From Acanthaster planci (lineage: Eukaryota > Echinodermata > Asteroidea > Valvatida > Acanthasteridae), in assembly GCF_001949145.1 (NCBI RefSeq), contig NW_019091497.1:388253-452252 (forward strand): a stretch of 64,000 nucleotides of DNA, written 5' to 3'. This document shows positions 51,065 through 62,432 of this stretch, piece by piece. Numbering within the stretch: the stretch's first letter is position 1; the number at the start of each line of letters is the position of its first letter. Under the pieces are notes generated by a model. That model worked only from the letters and a program-made list of their open reading frames with translations, was not told the origin of the DNA and ran no database searches. The translations under genes were made by a program, and so were the position numbers.

Positions 51065-52078
51065 ATGCACCGTCTTTTCACCGCACTGAACTCAAATGAA
51101 ACCGATTACAAGATCCCAGATATGTCTCCAGGACCGACAACATCCAGAGCGTACATGCATTACTACGAACGACAAATCATTGCATCTTTGTGTATCATTT
51201 CTGCCGTGGTGGGGGCAGTTGGCAACTGTTTGGTCATCGCCGCCATGTTCAAGTCGAAGAAGCTCCGCACGGTGACGAACGTGTTCGTGGCCAACCTCAG
51301 TGTCAGCGACCTGCTGGCTTGCCTGTTCCAGCCATGGGAGGCGGTCGCTGTGTTGGACGAAGGCGATAAATGGCTGTCCCATGCTAACTGGATTTGTGTC
51401 ACCAGCATAGCAGTCCTCTGTCTTAGCTACGGTAGTAGTTTCAACAATTTAACCCTCATAGCCCTCAACAGGTGGATCGGCATCACTAAGCCAAAAGCTA
51501 CAGCACGTCGTATTTACAGCCGACGGAACATCGCCTGCATGTTGGTTTTCTCCTGGGCTTTCCCTTTGAGCCTGATCTTGATACCCCTCTTGTCCGACTT
51601 CGGTGAACTTGGATACGAACCGTTGTACAGTGTCTGTGGCTTTGTAAGGGCAAATAACAATTCATTGACATATAGTTTTGTGTTCAGTATGTGCTTTTCC
51701 CCGATCCAGTTCGTCATCCTTGTTTTCTGCTATGCGTCCATCTTCTGGTACGTCCGTAAGAAGTCGAAAACTATGGCTCGACTCGAGATTGACAGTGTTT
51801 CTGGTGGGGTCTGCTCTCTTGAGCGGGAGGTGCGAAGGAAATTGTGGAAGAGGCGGATTGCTGTCACCAAGAATCTCGTCTACATTGTGTCGGCATTCAT
51901 CATCTGTCAGTTGCCCTTTGTCATTGCAATCAGTCAACAGGCAAGCGATTGGGCTATTCGTATGACCATGTATGCGGTAGCTATTCTATTCCTTAACAGT
52001 AGCATCAACCCTATTATATACGCCGTTTCCCATCCGGATTTCAAAGAAACTTTTAACGACATGTTTTGCCGCAAATAG
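51065..52078 (+). CDS. Class A (rhodopsin-like) G-protein-coupled receptor, intronless, paralogue 1
   Basis: A plasma-membrane receptor of 337 aa in one exon. It shows seven hydrophobic segments (TM1 about 36-62, TM2 72-95, TM3 109-133, TM4 155-176, TM5 203-229, TM6 267-290, TM7 299-321). N11 is a glycosylation sequon in the short N-terminus. C111 and C191 are the expected TM3-loop 2 disulphide. The D-R-Y site reads NRW (135-137), the TM6 motif reads CQLP (281-284) rather than CWLP, and TM7 keeps NPIIY (315-319). Loop 3 is basic and moderately long. It resembles the loosely defined melatonin-receptor/Tre1-like group, but I cannot name a ligand. The ATG at 51065 is the first in frame and gives a normal N-terminus length. 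A paralogue with the same deviations is at 61341-62432. Confidence 0.92.
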   Translation: MHRLFTALNSNETDYKIPDMSPGPTTSRAYMHYYERQIIASLCIISAVVGAVGNCLVIAAMFKSKKLRTVTNVFVANLSVSDLLACLFQPWEAVAVLDEGDKWLSHANWICVTSIAVLCLSYGSSFNNLTLIALNRWIGITKPKATARRIYSRRNIACMLVFSWAFPLSLILIPLLSDFGELGYEPLYSVCGFVRANNNSLTYSFVFSMCFSPIQFVILVFCYASIFWYVRKKSKTMARLEIDSVSGGVCSLEREVRRKLWKRRIAVTKNLVYIVSAFIICQLPFVIAISQQASDWAIRMTMYAVAILFLNSSINPIIYAVSHPDFKETFNDMFCRK

Positions 52079-53949
52079 CCTACTTTCAGAAAGCAGTTCT
52101 GAGTTATTCACTTCTTTCGAGTCTCTCCTAGCTGTTGCAATGAAATTTTTGCTTTGCTATGCTATAAAAGTATACATCTTGTATCGCTTCCGCTTTAAAG
52201 TGCAGCATCACCAATCTGTAATATGACACTAACAGCATAAAGAAACCAGGAAATGAATTTTCTTAGAATCACTTTTTTTGTGTATCTCTGTTCTCTTCTT
52301 CCATGTATGAAGACTGTTTGAAATCTTTTTTTTTGAGTTACATGAACTGCACGGTGCACTTTTTCAAACATTAAAAATTGACCAAGCATTTCTGGACAAG
52401 TGAGGGCGCTTTTGCTTTGATGTAAATCCAGGAAGACATTGTTCAGGTTGCATGTTTTCAAGTTCAAATTGTGAATCCCAAATTTGCTATCTGGTAACAT
52501 TTCTGTGAAAAGGATTTTTGCTGGATTATTGCCATATACTTACACAGCAATAAACTGCCAAAGAAAATAAAATCTGCCATAGCAGTGGTCAAAAATATCT
52601 AAATTTTCTGTGCACAAATCAGAGCAACTTTGAGATTCAGCGCCTTGGATGACGTCATAGTTCTGCTCATGAATATGCAAATAACATTAGCATAAAACCA
52701 GAAAAACATCAAAATATGGGTTAAAATTGCAAAACAAAATATTTAAAAAAGGTTAATTGAAACCCAAAGATGCATTTCAAGGGTTTTTAGTAAAATGTAT
52801 AAAAATGTTACTATTTCCTGGTTCCTTTCAACAACAGTGTTTCTTCCAACTACAGATTATTCTAGAACCAGCATACACAGTATGAATGATATGAATCGGT
52901 TGACGTAGACGCCTTCTGTAATCAAGAGAGGGCATTTTCTCAGCTGTCTCAGCTTATACCTGTTACACTATCTTGTTTCAAACACAGTTTGACGTTGTGG
53001 TGTAATTATACGTGTTTAAACGTATGCTAATTCTCACATTTTCTGTCACCAAGTGGTAACTTTGGGGTTCGGAAGTGGTTAGGTTGGTTCAGTTTTTTAA
53101 CGCACTTTGCTGTGTCTTCATAGATGGTTTGATAATTGTGGCAATTTATGCTGGCTACCGTAATGTTAGAACTATTTTCAACGCAATGACTTCACTGTCA
53201 AAACGAAATATAAAACGAGATTAGAAGTGTCTATCGGCATATTCCGCCACAAATAACATTGCAAAGCTAATAGAGTGTGGGCTTGTGTCTTCCGATCGGG
53301 AAGCTACTATCATCTATTTTCGTTTTGAATCAGACCAAGTTCCCGTTTTCCCTTTTTGACTTTGTTCTCTTTTATTGTTAGGGCATTGTTTCTTTCGAAA
53401 GGGGACCATGGTAAATTATATTTATTCAGTTCAGGAATATTCTAATCGAGAAAGATCGAGACTCGACTGTCACCCTCCCTATCAAAGTGCACAGGAACCA
53501 TCAACAGCTATGTTTTATCTGTAAAAATGAAATCCAAGGCCGCGGTTTGTAATTAATGAGAAGATTTGCATGAGTACGGTAATAAATCAAAGTAATAACT
53601 CTCAACTCCGTGCTTTGTGTTTTAGAACATCAGTTACAGTGCACTTTCAGTACAATTAAGAGCGACTACTTAATTGAAGTCTTGCCCTCTCGAAAGTGCC
53701 GTGAATCATTCGGCCTTAGATCATTCATGTTAGAGTTACCCTTTATTATCTGCAACGATGAAACACCGATCTCGGTTGCCGTGTACAGTAAAGTATTACC
53801 TTTGCCAACTGTTTAGATAAAAAAATTATGTCGTGCAGGAAGAAGCTGTAAGCTTGTGAGCGTCAGTATAGAGTTTTTTGAGTACGAATCGAATAACTTT
53901 ATGAAATCTTAAAAACAATGAACCTAACAATGACCACCACATAGCCTCG

Positions 53950-54112
53950 TACCCCCCATCCCTATACACACTCTGGACTATTGTTACCTAACACATCCCC
54001 CCCTGAAAGTCTGTAAAGAATTCCTGAGATTCCAATCAAACAATGACCAACGCAAAGGGGGGGGGGTTCTCTCTGCCCCATATTTTGAATCACATGCGTG
54101 GAAGAGTATTCA
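53950..54112. mobile_element. Short inverted-repeat element, copy 2 (reverse of 13963-14133)
   Basis: Its reverse complement matches the element at 13963-14133 over about 140 bp, including GAGAGAACCCCC, GGTCATTGTTTGAT and TGTGTTAGGTAACAATAGTC. The terminal GGCCCCATATC side is not preserved in this copy. Confidence 0.75.
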
Positions 54113-57100
54113 GGGACTATTGCTGTTCTTAAAAAGCAGAACGCTCCGCCCGGTCAACAGTGTCTTCCTGGGTAACTAGGTAACGTCACAGTTAATTCAC
54201 TTTCGCGCATGTAACTTGGCAGGCATTCACTGTTCTCAATAGATGAATTTCACATTAGCCCCGTCTGCGCATATCCGTATCAAAACCGACGCTCTCTGTG
54301 TTGAACTTGATTGCGCGCGCCCGCGGAGTCCACACAGTACATGCAGTATCCGGTTCGTAAGTGTGATACCACTTCAGTTTAAACCACGCCCACTGCACAA
54401 GATACACGACCATCGCAGGTACGCTTGTTCGCGGTAAATTGCCATTGTTTTTTCCTTTGATTTTAAGCGTCGAGTCATTCTGAAAGGCTCTTCAACAAAA
54501 ATTTGGAGCCTGAAAAGTCTGAATTTAACATACCTGTGTGTATTTTGTGTCTTAACTCCTTACTTTCAATCGTCTGATCGTATTAAGAATTGAAGCTGAC
54601 ACATACAGCCTCGTTTTCAAACGCGGAAGTGCGCAGATCGACGCTAAAAGCGTCGTATTGGGATCCCTCTATGAAAATAGCTGGCCGTTTCCAAATTTTC
54701 GAGGATTTGAGTGGCTACTATACGGTGGAAATAAATGCAAGCATTGGATGCGGTAGCACCACTTAATCTCTCATAGATATGAACCCGTGGTTGACATGCC
54801 ACAACATGTTGCATCTACAACCGCAGATTGTATGGTTGCTCTCTCGTTGGTCATCTCATTACAGCTCCGACAAACCAACACCACCGTGGCCACTGGGTAT
54901 AATTTACAACTGTTTTATTCCAAGAATGATCATCGACGCTTATAACAACTGTTTATATCACACAACTTACATTGCATATTCGACAAATTAACGTAAACTT
55001 AATCTATGACAGCCCCTTATGAGAACCTGAGATAGGCGAAAAACAGAGGTAAAAACCTCAAAAGAAACACCTGTGCAAAAATTCTGGCAAATTCCTATCT
55101 GACACCCATGAAGGCGATCAGGCATTAAACCATATAAACCCCAGGATCTCAAATATTCGACATATTATCGGGTAAGATATTGAAAGAATAGTCTGTTGAT
55201 ATATTTAAATATATATAGGAAACTCCAAAATGAAAAAGTGAATTGTATAGCACGGTGACTGCGATTGGCAACGCCCAACATTCCAACCCTTAAATAACCA
55301 CACCTTGCAATTCGCAGCAGAGCGCACTACTTTACTCCTGTACCTCCATACCTCCACATAAAATGGGATAGTAATTCTCTTTCCATACGCATGCCAAGAG
55401 AATGTGCAATTCCGTTGGCATCTTAGATAGGCCTTCCTTTAGATGGAAACCATCTCCGATCTTATTGCCTCAATTGGCTTCGTAGGTTGCCAACGGTGGA
55501 CTAAGATGGTACCAGACTATTTTATGATTGACGTGTGTTCCAAGCCACCATTTCAGTATTTTTTCCAATTCTGGTCCAAAACAATGATGTATGTCGAATC
55601 ACAGATTTGAAATTATCTATCAGAGTAGACCGGTACCAATTTGACTTTAAATCATTTTTATTGCTCTTAATTCCACTCTCAAGTTTCAAAAATAAATACT
55701 TAACCTTGTTTCAGTAGGGCCAACCCATGAATAGAGTGTAGGATTGGCCTACCTACATTTGGGCGTCGTACTAAGACAACAGTGGACAAAATTATAGAAC
55801 ATTGGAAATAAACTACGGAAAATTAATTTGAAAAAAGAATTATTGAAGACAGTAATAAATGCATTAATTCTATATGAAAGGTTAACAGGTAACGAGCGCC
55901 TGTCTTTTATCAGTTTTAATCTAAGAGTGACTGATATGAAAATGAATTGTCTAGATAGAAGAAATTTAGGTTTAAATGATCGAATCACATCGTGTTGGAT
56001 AATGGAAAAATGCTGCATGATGAATTATAAAAACAAATAAATTTACTGATTAATTCCCCCCTCGAGTCGCAGAAAAGAGCTTTAAAATGCGAAGCGACAT
56101 TGTCGCACACACAACTGGACTTTGCTCGTCCATCTGCTGCACACAGTTCACTATACATAGATCACCATGTTTCTGTTGGAAATAATTAGGGGACATTGCC
56201 AAAAAGAGAGGAAACGATTTCAGTTATATCTCAAGAACTAACAAAAGCTTTCATTCTGACGTTTGTGTAAAAATCAATAAACTTATACTTTCTTTGTTCA
56301 AGGATTTGAAGTGGAATTTCCTTTTTTTTAATGTTATACCTTTATATATGAAACAAGCAACTCAATGTGCCAATTTATGTCTTTGTTGATAGATAGAGGC
56401 CGTTTTGGGGAATGAATTTTTTTGTCATAATCGTCACTTCAGTGGAGTTCTTCGAGATGTAATGTTTTACGAGGAAAAAGGTACAAATCGTACGATTAAC
56501 TGCTATTGGAGTGGACCTTCAAGAAGCATACTGCAGTATACCATTTTCTAAACCTCACGCACCAACCGAACTACATTTGTTGGTGCTCGTTTTTCCTATG
56601 AATGGCTTGTAATTAGATTTAGAAATCCACAGCGACACGGTCCCCCTGAAAACCCAACCACGCCCTGATGGCCTACACGGTGTAGGTAACAATACACAGC
56701 ATCTCATCGTTCGGTATGTGGGCGCTAATATTAATTTAATTGTAATCATTAATATATGAATCACTGCGATAATTGATATCAAAATAGTAACTGAAAAAAT
56801 AAAGAGTGTTTTTTTCATCTATATTCACCAAAACTCCCTCATTTATAAAGTTTAATCCATATATTATACGATTTGCATGCTATCAAATTCTCTGCTAGTA
56901 GAGCATTTCCTGGCACGTGGACTTGATGGTTTGTGAACAAGAAGGGTGGAATCCAAGCAGGAGTAACAGCTTGTGTTTCTGAAAGTATTGGGAAAAAGAG
57001 GGCCCTCCAACTGCTTGATTCAGTAATGGAGCGTAGGCATCAATTTTGAAAATTACAATGGGCCTCCTGACAGTTTTGTGGGGTTAATCATCTCTGGAGA

Positions 57101-57426
57101 TAAATGCCTTGAAGTTATTCGTTATTGAGAGGAAAATGAATGATGGGGAAATGAGCTTTAATTTGAAATGTGTCTTGAACACCTGAAAAACTCAATCTTT
57201 TCCTGAGTTTTGAAGTGGGGATATTTATTACTGTCGTTTATGGAAGCTTATATTTACTGGTCTGCAACCTCTAAGTGAATGCAAAAATAATGCCGGCAAG
57301 TCATGGTCTAAATAGTTCACATTTTTTCCTTGAAAACTCAAGGATGAGCGAAAACAAAAAACTTGAAGGGTGTGTTAACGATTAAGACTTTTCTAAACAC
57401 TTTGAGCACTGTCAGTGTTCTTTTAG

Positions 57427-57610
57427 AATCCCCCAGATCAGGAGATTGTCACAAACGACATCCCCAACGTACAGCACATGTCCAACTGGACACCGAGTCC
57501 AGGACAGTATTTCAACAGGCCATTCTGCCCAAATAGTTTGTCGGCCCGAAAAGACAGCATGCCCTATCTTGTCTCGACTACAAATCCAATGCTGTCAATT
57601 GTGACAACCG
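57427..57610 (+). other. Unassigned candidate coding exon
   Basis: A polypyrimidine-AG acceptor (TGTTCTTTTAG) and a GTAAAT donor bound 184 bp that stay open in one frame. That frame starts NPPDQEIVTNDIPN and includes NWTPSPGQYFNRPF. Base composition is more G+C-rich and codon-like than the flanks. I do not recognise the family and see no partner exons, so it could be part of a larger gene outside my detection, or chance. Confidence 0.3.
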
Positions 57611-57695
57611 GTAAATCGTGCATGACTCGTCCTCAGCGGTAGGCTCACTCGCCCTACTCCCCATGTTGTGCCCCCTACGAGTGTGTAATACATGA

Positions 57696-57881
57696 GTTTG
57701 TTTCTGCATTCAATTGGGGACCCTGAACAATAGAGGACAATAAGGTCCCTGATTGACAGAGGGTCCCCGATTGACAACTGTGTTCAAAACATATGGGTGG
57801 TCTTGTAAAAAGTTAAAGTACAAACAAAAGAGGAACAATAGGGGGTCCCCAGTTGCAGGCAAATACACACTTGTGTGCGTG
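57696..57881. repeat. Dispersed ~185-bp repeat, copy 2
   Basis: It is a close match, in the same orientation, to 26637-26822, including the paired TGGGGACCC-type ends. Confidence 0.85.
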
Positions 57882-58812
57882 CGTGCAAATTTTATGCAAC
57901 GCAGCTTATCAGCCAATTAGAGCTTCTACAAACTATTTTTTCCGTCGGATTGTGGCGGGTGATATTGATTGGTCAAATTTTGTCTGTTGACTTGGCAGGC
58001 GACGGCGTCGATACAACGTGTCCTCCTATGTTATGAATTGGTCAGATTCAACATAACTTCAAGCTACGGTTCTCAATCGGATTCGGTCAAACATGACAAG
58101 AATAAGCTTACAAACCTCCATTAAAGTGTTCTAACAAATATTGAAAATCTTGCGGGATCAACAGTGGGGGAAACAAAAAACAAAACATAAACAAATTCCT
58201 GGCGTTGACAATTACGTTCATGCATGCGTCACCATTTTCAGCTAAAGGTACGACAGCATAAACGTCCGTTGATTGGTCAAAATCTGGGGTTCAGTGGGAT
58301 AACGCGTTGCATAATTAATCGTGGAATCTGCACACATGCCGTAAGCGCTCGTCAGCGCCCGAGCATCTGTTACAGAGGCTACGCTGTGCTGGCATCACAG
58401 CGACAATGCCGGGAGGCGCCTCATCATTAAAGGTCTAACGAGAAAATGTCTTTGGTTTGGGCCTTTTTGAAGGGTTCGAGAGGTCGCGATTTGTACATTG
58501 TTCATTGATTTCCACAGTTTTGCATACATACAATCTCAATTTTCAAACACTATATAAATAGGGGGGGGGGGAAGCCGTGGAGGTACCCACTAAAAAGCAA
58601 AGCTTATGATTGTGGGCCCTTTAAGCAACTTATAGCTACTTTTAATTAACTACCACACACAAAAGACAAACACTTCACAGCCTTGACACTTACTCTGTAT
58701 GTCAGTAAACAATTACCTAAGTTTGAAATAAAAAAAGATGAATAGGAAAAATGACAGAGAATAAGAACCCTGGAAGATTATAGATAAAGCTAATCAATTC
58801 CACAGTCAATAA

Positions 58813-59165
58813 TTATTGATAGTAATCATTCAATATGATCTTTTTGAAGTTCAGTTTGAAGATTCGCGAATTTTTCGTGGCTTTCAGTTTCTCATCCAAA
58901 GAGTTCCATAAACTTGGTCCTTCATATCGGATTGTTTTTTTAGCCAAAGATGTACGCATTAATGGCAGATAAAAATTTGCGCTTTGACGAGTACACATGT
59001 ATAACGAGAATGCATATCAAGATTCGTGGTGAAAAGCACATTAATTGATGGATGGTAGAGAACCAGCAACAAATTGATGCATAAGGATGATGAAAGTAAA
59101 CGTCTTTGATTTTCGACATCTTATGTTTGGAAAATAAAGGATCAGTGTGAGATTACAATGTAATC
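58813..59165 (-). mobile_element. 3' fragment of a non-LTR retrotransposon reverse-transcriptase ORF
   Basis: On the minus strand, 58813-58998 encodes TRQSANFYLP, then RTSLAKKTIRYEGPSLWNSL, then IFKLNFKKIIL before a stop. This is the characteristic tail of CR1/Jockey-type ORF2 proteins (R..+..+..GP.LWNSL....+..FK...K..L). Upstream on that strand, diverged sequence (LFSKHKMSKIKDVYF) continues the pattern with in-frame breaks. It is a dead remnant. Confidence 0.65.
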
Positions 59166-61340
59166 GTGGTGTACAGGCACAACCCCATCCAATCTCGTAA
59201 TTTTTTCAGTCCAGAATATTTAAATTCTAATTGAAAAGGTAAGAGCGGTTTTCGTTTTATCAAAATACTTTGGGCTCAATAAACTGGGGTGTAATTGAAG
59301 ACACCCCCAAAAACAAGCAATGAGCGACGACTGAACATCGTCGTCGTAACATCAACCATGGCCACTAATGCTTCTGTTGCAAGACGTTGCTATGGCAACA
59401 AGTTATTAACTTGGCTGTACTGCATTTCTACACAAAAGTAATTAGTGTCACTAATAATTGGAATGCTTTGTCAATTATTGAGGACTTATATTTTCATTGA
59501 TGCATCGACATAACGCATGGTTTCTCATTCACGGCTGCTAATAATATGTCTAGCAGTGGAACGAAAAATCACATTTTCTAGCTTTCAGTCTTTGCTGTCT
59601 CTAATCATGTTCTATTTTTTTATTTCTATTTCATTTACTGGTAAATCATGAACAACAATCAGTATTTTGCAATTTCATTTAGGGGGTTGTAATATTTGGA
59701 GAAAACAATCAATGGTTCGCGTTCGTTACATCTGCAGACCTAAATGTAAAAAGTAACTGCTACGGTGTCCGTACCCTCTTCCCTTAATACATAGCATACA
59801 ATGTGGTTCAAATCTGTTTGTTCTTCATGATTAGCAAGTACAGTTCATCGTTAAGAATTTAAGTTTGACTTGAACAATTACAATAAAGCCAGAATCGGTG
59901 AGCATTCTTCTACTACCAAGATGCATTTTTCTTCTATACTAATGCTCCTGTTTGGGGTAATTGCTATTGCGATTTCAGTGTAAGCCTGTAGTTATCACCG
60001 ATGTCGTAGTGTTTTGAGTCGCCGGCTGGCCAAATGGTCCGCAATTTTCTGAGCAGCTGACCGGATATTTATTTTTCCTTCAAGTGTTTTTCAAGCGTGG
60101 GACTTTTACTACCGAAAAAGATGCTTTTTATAAAATGAGCTTGGATGATCGACTCCCCGCAACTCCGTATGTATTACACGTGCATAGAATTGGGTGGGCA
60201 CTAAATTTTTTGAAGCGTGAAAAATATAAATAAAAATAATTGTCAAGTCCCATCTCTTCGCTTAAGAAATCAGCATCCAATGGGAGATGAACTAAATAAA
60301 TTGGGCCTGGGACAGCCGAGTTCAGCGGGAGGGGGAGATCCCAATCTTGTGAGGTGGCTGAAATTAAGCTCCTTTCACGTTTGAAAATACTTTTCCCTGA
60401 TTTCTACCGTCGGGGCACGCTCCACCAGAGAGATCACTCCTGCTCTATTGACGCACCCCCTTAAAATATCGCCCCTCCCCTGCGCAGTTTAATGGGTTCT
60501 GTGCCCGTCTTTGGTTCTTTCATCGTAACGTGGAAGCTTCCTCAGCCTAAAGCGGGACACCGTATATTCTGATTAAAGACCATTTCTGAGCCCTTATAAC
60601 AATTTTGTGATGCACTACCACGACGACGATTACGCTGAAAATGCTGTCATATACAACCCAGCGGCCGGCAAGCAGGTCATCACTTCAACTGTAGCACACA
60701 CATTTGGAATTTAAATGAATATGGACTGCTGTTCGTGTTGGCCATTTTTTCAGCGCTCTTTTCAGTATAAATCGAGGAGCAATGCATAATATCCACCTCA
60801 TTTGTGTCGTGACAATGCAACGTCGTTACACTCCAACGGCACCTTTTGTCCACTTATGGCAAAGGGCGAAAATCCTGTTTGCGTGGTAATAATTTGTCAT
60901 GAATGAAATGTTTCATGTGGATGCACGTATCTACACCTGGCGCCAGTGCTATTTTAGCCATGCTCATTTTTAATGTATATCGAGTAATTATCTGTACGCC
61001 GTGAAGACGATAGGCAGATTGGCCGTCCTATCAAATTGTCGTTTTTGTTCCTGGATGCTACACAGGTTTCGGGAGTCACGTCACTGGAACTGGCCATCTG
61101 ATGCACACTGGCAACCGTTTTCAAAAGTACATGTACATGCCCATGCATTAAAGCACGGCGTCAACAAGAACTTTGTGAGCGCGGTTTGCTGGTGCTGACT
61201 GCGGCTTAACAGTAAATTCAACAAACTGACCAAACTACCTGAGCACATCTGAATAATCGAGAAGTGTGTTGGACTCTAGTGAACGGCCCCGTGCAAGGAA
61301 AATCCTATGCTTTGGTTTGTACATAGTGTTGGTTCCAAGT

Positions 61341-62432
61341 ATGGAGAACACTACGAGTACAGATGGCACTGGGTGGCCAACGTTAAGCACACAAGAAACT
61401 TTCCGAGCGTACAGATCCTACGGCGAGAGACAATTGTTCGCAGCGATGTACATCACGGCGGCTATAATGGGAGTGCTTGGTAACACTTTCGTGATCCTTG
61501 CCGTCGTCTTGTCGAAGAGACTCCGTACGGTCACCAATGTGTTCGTGGTCAACCTAAGCGTCAGTGACTTAATCTCTTCGATCTTCTTGCCCTGGGAGTC
61601 GGTTGCCATATTGAGCCTGGACGGGTGGCCTCTGCCCCAAGCCTACTGGATTTGTGTGACTACCAGCGCGATACTCCATGTCAGTTACGGCTGTAGTATC
61701 AACAATCTGGCCCTCATCGCTGTTAACAGGTGGATTGGTATCACCAAATCGGGCTCAACCGCCAGACGCATCTACACCCGCCGAAACATCGCCTGCATGG
61801 TTATCTTTTCTTGGGCGTTTCCCCTTGTCATCATCTCCATAGCTCTCTTGACCGACTACGGTGAGCATGGGTACGAACCTGTCTACAGTGCTTGCGGCTG
61901 GGTCAAGGCCAACCCCTACACAACTCTGCTTGCCGTGATATTTAGTGTCTGTTTTTTCCCCATACAGCTCTGTGTCATCATATGCTGCTACTTCTCGATT
62001 TATCGCTATGTACTCAAGACCTCTCGACGGATGACCGCGTACGATGCCCCCACCGTCTCGGGCTCGATCGGTGGTTCGAATCGCGCCAAACAGCAGAGCC
62101 AGTGGAAGAGGAAGATAGCGGTCACCAAGAATCTCGCGTACATCGTCCTAGCCTATGTCATCTGCCAGTGTCCGTACTTTCTTGCCGTCACTCAGCAAGG
62201 GTACGAGTGGGGGATGCGCTTGACCATGTACTCTATCGCAATCTTGTACTGCAACATATGGATCAATCCTGTCATTTACGCCACGTCCCATCCTCACTTT
62301 AAGGAAGCGTTTAGCGCCATGGTTGGTTGTAAATGGCAAAATATTTCCCGAAGTCGTGCACATTCTCAGAGGACAGTCAGCACCTCAACTTCGACGAGAC
62401 AGAACGGTCGCGAAGTCACACCAGTTGAATAA
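61341..62432 (+). CDS. Class A G-protein-coupled receptor, intronless, paralogue 2
   Basis: 363 aa in one exon. I chose the ATG at 61341 over the upstream in-frame ATG at 61266: it gives a glycosylated N-terminus (N3, NTT) matching the length of the paralogue at 51065, while the extra 25 residues (KILCFGLYIVL) look like untranslated leader. Seven hydrophobic segments are visible. C105 and C185 form the expected disulphide. The motifs are NRW (129-131), CQCP (275-278) and NPVIY (309-313). The protein is highly similar to paralogue 1 from TM1 through TM7, with identical stretches such as NVFV.NLSVSDL and NRRNIACM-type loop 2 sequence. It has a longer Ser/Thr-rich tail of about 40 residues suited to phosphorylation. 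Ligand unknown. Confidence 0.92.
   Translation: MENTTSTDGTGWPTLSTQETFRAYRSYGERQLFAAMYITAAIMGVLGNTFVILAVVLSKRLRTVTNVFVVNLSVSDLISSIFLPWESVAILSLDGWPLPQAYWICVTTSAILHVSYGCSINNLALIAVNRWIGITKSGSTARRIYTRRNIACMVIFSWAFPLVIISIALLTDYGEHGYEPVYSACGWVKANPYTTLLAVIFSVCFFPIQLCVIICCYFSIYRYVLKTSRRMTAYDAPTVSGSIGGSNRAKQQSQWKRKIAVTKNLAYIVLAYVICQCPYFLAVTQQGYEWGMRLTMYSIAILYCNIWINPVIYATSHPHFKEAFSAMVGCKWQNISRSRAHSQRTVSTSTSTRQNGREVTPVE

Larger units (their letters stand above)
52079..61340. other. Spacer between the two GPCR genes
   Basis: It contains the inverted copy of a short element (53950-54112), a dispersed repeat (57696-57881), a fragment of a non-LTR retrotransposon (58813-59165), a poly-G run at 58561-58571 and an unassigned candidate exon at 57427-57610. 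I see no complete gene and no third receptor copy. Confidence 0.6.

Noticed and set aside
55828-56040. 70-residue frame starting MKKELLKTVINAL
   Set aside because: A+T-rich and unspliced, with no recognised family. Probably chance or an eroded transposon fragment.
60612-60716. Short frame starting MHYHDDDYAEN
   Set aside because: Only 34 codons, no recognised family and no clear donor that would extend it to another exon. Chance cannot be excluded.
61266-61340. N-terminal extension of the second GPCR from the upstream ATG
   Set aside because: The extension adds 25 residues with no counterpart in the paralogue, and the internal ATG at 61341 gives a normal receptor N-terminus. It remains possible, but is less likely.
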